A DNA stretch of 64,000 nt from Riptortus pedestris (lineage: Eukaryota > Arthropoda > Insecta > Hemiptera > Alydidae). A program made the position numbers and the translations under genes. The stretch spans positions 111,619,001 to 111,683,000 of the forward strand of contig CM032233.1 of NCBI GenBank assembly GCA_019009955.1, written 5' to 3'. Numbering within the stretch: position 1 is the stretch's first letter; every line of letters starts with the position of its first letter. Below are positions 57,614 to 64,000 of this stretch, in pieces. The notes below the pieces were generated by a model, which worked only from the letters and a program-made list of their open reading frames with translations, searched no databases and was not told the DNA's origin.

Positions 57614-58014
57614 AAAAAAGTCCGTCACGCAGGGGCTGCGTAAACTAAGCAGATTTCCCAAGTAAAGATTAGAATAGAGAAGCTTCACGAGAGCCGAACA
57701 GTTACGGAAACTGTCGAACTTGCTTTTGCCGGAAACTCACGACTTCAACCGAAGTTGGCCGATCTCATCTCGTCCGTTAATAAAAATGCAAATATCTTGG
57801 TTAATATTCAAGATAGAGTATAGATGTATGATCCGACGTATATTAACGGAGATATTTCGAATTTTCGAAAATCCCCCCTTTACACGCCCTCCTCCCACTG
57901 GTCCAATTTCAGCCATTAACATACTTGATCTGTCTTTTTACATAAAACGTTTAAATATCGAGTTTGGTAACGATCAAACAAAAATTGCGATCCCTTAAGG
58001 GAAATCTGCTAAAA
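57614..58014 (-). mobile_element. Family H copy inserted in the RTE-like gene
   Basis: 3' end AAAAAAGTCCGTCACGCAGG, a GC-rich variable module (57675-57780), complete body to CAAACAAAAATTGCGA. The (TA)n core and most of the 5' segment are deleted, with the 5' tip TCCCTTAAGGGAAATCTGCT retained. It breaks the retrotransposon coding between ..AMEK and RRVKLLGH. Confidence 0.85.
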
Positions 58015-58222
58015 GGAGAGTGAAACTTCTGGGGCACATCATAAGGCACAACGACTTCATTACAAATATGTTTGAAGGTAAGATTCTTGGGCATAGGGGA
58101 AGAGGTAGGCCTAGAAAATCCTATTTTTAAGACATCAAGCATCTTATGGATTTCGGTGAGTATAGCAATATGAAAAGAACAGCTTCCGATAGAAAACAAT
58201 GGCTGCAACTACAAGGATAGCC
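58015..58222 (+). pseudogene. RTE-like non-LTR ORF C terminus, right part
   Basis: It reads RRVKLLGHIIRHNDFITNMF, then GKILGHRGRGRPRKSYF, stop, and KRTASDRKQWLQLQG before TAG. This is the conserved end of the same element. The tail GATGATGATTGTATTAATAA resembles the usual 3' UTR end. Confidence 0.8.
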
Positions 58223-58837
58223 TTCGGGTGATGATGATTGTATTAATAAACAAATAAACGAAAAAAGCAGAAAGATAATAGTAAAAAGCATAGATATAAA
58301 AGCATGTTGTGCCTTAGTAACTTCCCTGATGTTATGCCCGTCTTCGACCGATATTCATTCGAACGCCAAAGGTTCGACTAGACCAGCTACGTCTCCTTCA
58401 CTCTCGCGAGTGTTTCTAACAACTCTGATTATTGCTGCTGGGGGCTCAGTATTGTCTTGAAGTGAGTTCAGCAGACGTTACCTAGCTCCCAGAAATCAAT
58501 TTGCAGGCAAAATTACTTTTATTATTTAAGGGCATTTTTGCTTCATTTACGCTTCATCTCTTATTTTTTTGGTTTAATGATTATTAATGTTGTGTTAACT
58601 TTTAAGGGACAGTTAAATTTTACCGAAACGTTTGTTAGGTTATATCATGTCTTTTCCCCATTTACTACAGGAAAAAAAGTATTAAAAAAAACTAGACCTT
58701 CAAAGTGGAAAGTGAATACAAATTTATTCATAGAGATTTAGTTATATTTTAGTAAGCAATCGATTAATGTGTGATTTTGTAAAGCTCTTGAAATAATAAC
58801 TTTGATTTGTTTATGAATTATTACTTGCAGCTTTTTT
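58223..58837. other. Stretch without recognised genes
   Basis: No coding or RNA genes recognised. A short open frame at 58538-58741 has no recognisable features. Confidence 0.4.
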
Positions 58838-58959
58838 TTTTAGCAGATTTCCCTTAGGGAAAATCAGCTATTGAGGTCGTACTCATGACGCGATTTTCGA
58901 AAAATTTCTTCAAATGTCCATCGATCCTACCCAGGAGATGACGAAAATGAGGTCCGTTC

Positions 58960-59015
<56 letters not shown>

Positions 59016-59358
59016 CTATATAATACAATTTTTCGATCCGACGCATAATAACGGAGATATTTCAAATTTTTAAAAATCCCCTTCTAAACCCTCCCCTCCC
59101 ACTGGTCCGAATCAGCCATTAACGAACTTGATCTTTCTTTTTACATGATACGATTAAATATCGAGTTTCTTAACGATCAAATAAAAATTATGGCCGCTAG
59201 AATGTTAACAGACATATATATATATATATATATGTAATTTTGAACGGAACTCATTTACGTCATCTGGTTGGGATCGATGGACATTTGAAGAAATTTTCGA
59301 AAATCGCGTCATGAGTATGATCTCAATAGCTGATTTCCCTTAAGGGAAATCTGCTAAA
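58838..59358. mobile_element. Family H fold-back: two 5' ends, two (TA)n tracts
   Basis: The left arm is a + 5' end and segment (58838-58966), then (TA)n (58967-59011). Next comes a body part in minus orientation, a second (TA)n (about 59216-59232), and a minus 5' segment ending GGGAAATCTGCTAAAA at 59358. No 3' hairpin end. Confidence 0.85.
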
Positions 59359-59846
59359 AAGAGAATTGAATCTGAGACGTCGTCATCTATATGCCTCTAA
59401 GAAAACCAAAATACAATAGTTTTAAATGGATTCGCTAAGTCAGTGGTTTTCAACTTCCAAATGACATTAGATATGTCATCTTATCTAGTATTTAATAGTT
59501 ACATGAAGCTGCTCAAGGTACACAAAAGCCACCAAATTCTTCTGTCCTATGCGATATATTCTTAAAAGTACTTATATATTTTATAGTACAATAATAGCAA
59601 CTAAAATAAAATATTATATACTACGTATAATTATTGCGTTGAAACAGTAAATGCCTCTCCCTCATTCCTATGTTATCTTAGGATAGCACTTCTTCCTAAT
59701 TTAACGCGTTCATTAGTTGTATAATTACTGATTTTTCATTGATACAGAAAGATTGTAATATAATCACGGAGAGGGTATGAAAGGCAATTGGTCCCGAAAA
59801 GAATATTGTAGAGCAAAGCATGTGGTGCGAAGATGTAAACCAGGTA
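59359..59846. other. Stretch without recognised genes
   Basis: Contains CAGTGGTTTTCAACTTCC at 59441, which looks like a hAT-type terminus without a partner. Nothing else was recognised. Confidence 0.35.
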
Positions 59847-59981
59847 AATTCAAATAAAGGGTTAGAACCGCCAATATAACTTGCCAGCGGTACTCAACCA
59901 TCAGCCAATGACGACGGTCTCCACCGAGAGGTATGACAATAATATCATTTATATTGGCGGTTCTAACCCTTTATTTGAATT
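59847..59981. repeat. 33-bp perfect inverted repeat at the 5' end of the Penelope-like element
   Basis: Arms 59847-59879 and 59949-59981 are exact complements (one arm begins TTATATTGGCGGTTCTAACC), with a 69-base loop. The right arm is part of the coding frame (reads YIGGSNPLFEL); the left arm is upstream. A short inverted copy of the element's own 5' region is the expected scar of 5' inversion during target-primed reverse transcription. Confidence 0.85.
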
Positions 59982-61510
59982 ACCAGACACAGCCAGTCAG
60001 GCTAAGGTATTGTTGACGAGACTTACTAATAAAACCATACAATTACACAAGACAATTGCCAACATACGTTTCAACAAACAGTGCCTAACTAACCACGTCA
60101 CCCCACGATACGCAACCGTACAGATCAAGACTAACACTTACGCCGCACACAAGACTAAAACTGACGCACAAAAGCGCTGGATCAGGACAGAGATACGATC
60201 ACTGTATATTAAGAAAGACCGACTGAACCACGACATCTACAAATTACACCTACAAGCTACGGACTTACTCACTCGCTTGAACCTATACCACTATTTCCAG
60301 CCATTCTCAACTTACTTACACGAGAAAGTCCAACGGACAATGACAGCCAAATACGATAAAATGCACAGAAAAATGGAAACACTCACGAACAAACAGACAA
60401 ACGGCACGGCTAAACCCAACAGAGTTTCTCATTTTCACAACAGGGTTGTCAATCTCACGGATACTTCGTTCACGGAAAACGAGACCAAACTCCTGGAAAA
60501 AGGACTCAAGCACAACATGCACAGCACCAGCAGAAGAGAGACACTTGAAAACCAACATAATCGACGCAGAAAACGCCATCACCTATCTACCGCAACACAA
60601 ACAGGAGAGGATAAGACACAGAATAGCAGACATCCTAGAAAACACCACCAACAAACAGCGAGGAACCACCACCTACTCAACCGAAAACAAAACGGCGAAA
60701 ACACTAAAAACCAAATTACGGAACGACAAGCTCGTGGTAACTAAAGCTGACAAAGGCAACGCTACGGTAATCATGACCACACCAGATTACGTCGGCAAAA
60801 CCCTCCAGTTCATCAAGGACACCAACTGCATTCGGCAAAGGACAGACCCAACAGATGCCTACCAGAGACAAGTACGTGACGCACTCAAACGCTGCACCAA
60901 CATTATAGGCAACAATCACTATAGATACTTGAACATGAATCCAGGACCACCTATACTGAGAGCTCAACCCAAGATACACAAACCCAACGCACCCATGAGA
61001 CCGGTAGTCAACTACAGACCAGCGCCTGCATATAAACTCGCAAAACAAATCACATCTATACTAAGAGACACAGTGCATCTACCGAACACGTACACAATCA
61101 AGAACACCACAGAACTTGTGAACAAACTCGCAGGTGTACGGATCTCAGAACGAACAAGACTAGTGTCGTTCGACATCAAAGACCTATACCCATCTATACC
61201 AGTGCAAGAAACCATCGACATTCTCACTACAGGACTCAGCGACTTATACGATGATGACTACATCAGGGAAATCGCTGACCTGACGAAGACAGTGCTGAAA
61301 CAGAATTACTTCCGCTTCAACAACGAGATATATATACCCACAGACGGACTCGGAATGGGAAATCCCACTTCTTCTATACTTACGGAAATATTTATCCAAC
61401 ACATCGAAGATACGCACATAGAAAAACTCATGGATAAACATCAAATTACAAGATATTTCAGATTCGTAGATGACACTTTTGCATCGTGGAAACAGATCAA
61501 CGGTATTTTT
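59908..61510 (+). pseudogene. Penelope-like element reverse transcriptase, one frameshift and 3'-truncated
   Basis: From ATG at 59908 (MTTVSTERYDNNIIYIGGSN) the frame runs about 205 codons through the N-terminal region (FHNRVVNLTDTSFTENETKL). It shifts by one base near 60520-60535 and continues to 61510. The second part has the PLE hallmarks: DKLVVTKADKGNATVIM, QPKIHKPNAPMRPVVNYR, motif A SFDIKDLYPSIP, GLGMGNPTSSILTEIF and the catalytic box RFVDDTF (about 61461-61480). The enzyme would copy its RNA at a nicked target. The GIY-YIG endonuclease that follows in Penelope elements is missing, since family H sequence begins directly after KQINGIF. Codon use is GC-richer than the surroundings. Only one lesion in 1.6 kb suggests a young copy. 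Confidence 0.88.
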
Positions 61511-61513
61511 TGA

Positions 61514-61926
61514 ACCTCACTAAAAACTCGATATTTAAACGTTTTATACAATAAGACAGATCAAGTTCGTTAATGGCTGAAATCGGACCAGTGGGAGGGG
61601 GGAGGTGTTTAGAGGGGGGATTGTCGAAAATTCGAAATATCTCCGTTACCACTCGTCGGATCAAAAAATTGTATTGAATCAATCAATGTAAATTAAATTT
61701 ACTATAAATATTGTTCTATATAGTTATTCACAATATTGAATATTAACCATATATTTGTATTTTTATGAAATGAGTGCGTAAACAGACGATTCAAACGTCT
61801 CCACCGAGAGGTATGACAATAGGCCAATTACCTAACTGTTCGGCTCTCGTATGGAGATTTCGCTATTGTATAACTTCACGTGGGAAATCTGCTTAGTTTA
61901 CGCAGCCCCTGCGTGACGACCTTTTT
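61514..61926 (+). mobile_element. Family H copy, 5'-truncated at the Penelope junction
   Basis: It begins in the body (ACTCGATATTTAAACGTTTT), with a variable module 61765-61860 and 3' hairpin end GCGTGACGACCTTTTT. The module includes 25 bases identical to 59917-59941 of the Penelope-like element. Confidence 0.8.
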
Positions 61927-62787
61927 AATATTGTACTTAGGTATTTATGCAATATGAAATCTTTGTACAGTATTATTTTAAAGTTTCATGGACTTGTAAG
62001 TAATATAGGCTTAATAATGAGAAACCGATGTCATTCAAGAGTTCACTTAAATAAATATTTGAAAGACGTCTAATTTGTTTTTTAAATATAAATATCGTAC
62101 TCATATATTGTGTATATATATTTTTTTTAAATTTCGCAATGAAATTGTTGTTCAACAGTTTGTGAAACAATATAACAAATTTTATTAATTAAAAACTTTC
62201 ATTAAATTTACGACTTTTAGTTGCTTTCCAAGATTCTATTATATACATTCATTTTAGTAAGAAGTCAAAATGAAGTCTACATTGAATAAAAAATAAAGCA
62301 GAAATGCCATCGTAATAAATTCATATACTTACATAATACAGTTATTTGACAACAATTGTTATGTGTGTATATATATTACAACAAATTAATGTAGTAAACT
62401 GATGTTGAACTGTGGTAGACAAAATATATGTTTGAAAATACTGGAGGTGGTCCAGCTTGCAATGCCAAAGATTGAGAGTGGATAAAAAGGAAAGAACCGA
62501 TGATGAATAACATGTGTTATTTTCTTGCAGCAAACATATATATATTACGTCTAATAATTTAAAGCCAAGTAGTATATTATGGAAACATTTCTTCGTTTAA
62601 AATAAACGAATCTATCGAGATACCACTGAGACTGTTATAATTTCGAGATTACCATAGAGACTAAGGGAATTGTGCTACAATAAGAGATTCATGCTGGTTA
62701 CTCTTCAGATTGTCGAAAATTTTCCCCATGAATATATTTACCAACCAATACCGTTTGTGAAGGATGATATGAGCTTATTATTAAAAA
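61927..62787. other. Stretch without recognised genes
   Basis: AT-rich with no recognised coding or repeats. Confidence 0.4.
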
Positions 62788-62862
62788 ACTAAGTCAAGCA
62801 GAGGCTGCGTATACTAAGCAGATTACCCTCGTGAAGTTTAATCTATCTATATATATATATAT
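62788..62862 (-). repeat. Family H 3' fragment plus short (TA)n
   Basis: AAGTCAAGCAGAGGCTGCGT..AAGCAGATTACCC, then GTGAAGTTTAATC and (TA)n. Family C follows. Confidence 0.7.
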
Positions 62863-63103
62863 ATTCGCAAATTTTCACGATAACTTTTCGTTTCACATGT
62901 TATAGACACCATAACTGCATTTTGTTTCTTTCGTGTGTGTTTGTTTATTTGATTGTTTGTTACCTTTTCACGCAAAAACGGCTGAACCGAATTTTATGAA
63001 ACTTGGTATGTATATTACAACTAACCCAACTTAGACTTTAGGCTATATTAATATCCTCTGAGACGAACAGGAGTGAGGGTTATAAGGGAAGCCTGAAATT
63101 AAA
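62863..63103 (-). repeat. Family C, inverted partial unit
   Basis: The complement of the family C end (CGCAAATTTTCACGATAACT, TTTTCACGCAAAAACGGCTG, GAACAGGAGTGAGGGTTATA), cut at GCCTGAAATTAAAA where the next family H copy begins. Confidence 0.8.
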
Positions 63104-63893
63104 AAGTCCGTCACGCAGGGGCTGCGTAAACTAAGCAGATTTCCCTCGGGAAGTTTAGTAATAGATAAATATACATACTGCTAACACAACACCGTGAATA
63201 AATACAAACGGAAATAAGAAATGTTTCATCCAATTTCAATAGCCTGCCGACAGGAATCGTTAGGTTAGAAATGTAAACAAACGGGTCCCGCCTCACACCG
63301 GAAAGAAAACAAACAATTACTGAAATATATCAGAATATAACACATTAATTTTATTGAGAACTATTTTCTATATCTAGTACTGTAATTAATAATAAGTCAG
63401 AATAATTGTTATCTCAATCAATAAAATTTTAGTAGTCCAAAACTTTAAGATGGGGGGGGGGGAGTCACAAGTGCATATTTGCATGTATCTCGTATAATAA
63501 AGGTCTCTTGAATACAATTTTTGGAATTTAAACTTCCAAAAATGTGATTTATTATGTATCAGAGTATTGTTACGTAACATGAGTAGAAGTGGCGGTTTGG
63601 TGAAAACTGAAAAATGCAAATATCTCGGTTAATATTCAAGATAGAGAATAAATGTATATCGCAATATTTATAGTAAATTTAATTTGTAATAAGATTGATT
63701 ATGTATAATTTTTCGATCCGACGTATAGTAACGGAGATATTTCGAATTTTCGAAAATCCTCCCCTCTAAACCCCCCCCTCCCACTGGTCCGATTTCATCC
63801 GTTAACGAACTTGATCTTTCTTTATACATAAAACGACTAAATATTGAGTTTGGTAACGATTAAACAAAAATTGCGACCGCTAGAGCGGTAACA

Positions 63894-63967
<74 letters not shown>

Positions 63968-64000
63968 TATATATATATATATACAGTTTTGAACGGACCT
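63103..64000 (-). mobile_element. Family H copy, runs off the window
   Basis: 3' end AAGTCCGTCACGCAGGGGCT, long variable segment, complete body, (TA)n core 63898-63984 and the start of the 5' segment (CAGTTTTGAACGGACCT). The 5' terminus lies beyond 64000. Confidence 0.85.

Noticed and set aside
17902..59358. Classical Helitron interpretation (3' CTRR end at CTAA, hairpin just before)
   Set aside because: CTGCTAA with an adjacent palindrome could pass as a Helitron 3' end, but the opposite end lacks a clear A-T flanked TC start, while the reverse orientation gives the asymmetric repeats and 3' hairpin expected of Helentrons. It is kept as the main alternative.
59441..59460. hAT-like terminus CAGTGGTTTTCAACTTCC
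   Set aside because: No matching inverted end or 8-bp duplication found in the neighbourhood.
17000..64000. CRISPR-like arrays or bacterial operons
   Set aside because: Repeats are dispersed or tandem transposon modules of hundreds of bases without uniform spacers, and introns and SINEs show a eukaryotic genome.

Overview
The window is animal nuclear DNA, most likely from an arthropod. It is AT-rich, gene-poor and built mainly of layered transposable elements. The only confidently recognised host gene is the 3' end of an ArfGAP2/3-type Arf GTPase-activating protein on the + strand: four exons at 4378-4527, 6146-6437, 6532-6750 and 12504-12524. The splice phases fit, the family-typical motifs are present, and the last exon is only 21 nt. 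Its introns hold a DD41D mariner relative (2083-4094), a TTAA-flanked MITE, a second mariner (7153-8606) carrying a tRNA-derived SINE, and a broken antisense copy of a multicopy arthropod gene family (10224-11877). A possible terminal exon of an unidentified gene lies on the - strand at 15379-15525.

From about 16.8 kb to the right edge the DNA is dominated by one dispersed family, here called family H. In the orientation used here, family H starts with TTTTAGCAGATTTCCC inside a palindrome, has a (TA)n core, carries a conserved ~350-bp body and a variable GC-richer segment, repeats the start inverted (GGGAAATCTGCT) near the other end, and finishes with a small hairpin (ACGCAG/CTGCGT) before GACGGACTTTTT. 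It has no true terminal inverted repeats and no visible target duplication, and two natural insertion sites point to insertion inside A/T runs. This architecture matches non-autonomous Helentron (HINE-type, rolling-circle) elements; that assignment is an inference. Copies occur singly, head to tail, and as fold-backs in which two 5' halves or two 3' halves are joined through the (TA)n core.

Other layers are: family C (starts ACTAGCTCAGATACCCGG, ~300-bp internal subunits, found in the (TA)n cores of family H), relics of at least five non-LTR retrotransposons, a Ty3/gypsy reverse transcriptase relic, a Penelope-like element (59.85-61.51 kb), a Penelope-type fragment with a hammerhead-ribozyme-like core (49.85-50.04 kb), a Transib element with RAG1-like C-terminal coding and an exact 5-bp target duplication (36734-38040), and a hAT element (55611-56174). 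Almost all element coding regions are broken.

Layout: 0-16 kb is the ArfGAP gene and its intron insertions; 16.8-35.4 kb is dense family H plus family C; 35.4-44 kb is older mixed relics including Transib; 44-64 kb is family H again with Penelope, RTE-like and hAT pieces. Everything rests on reading the sequence; no database search was possible.
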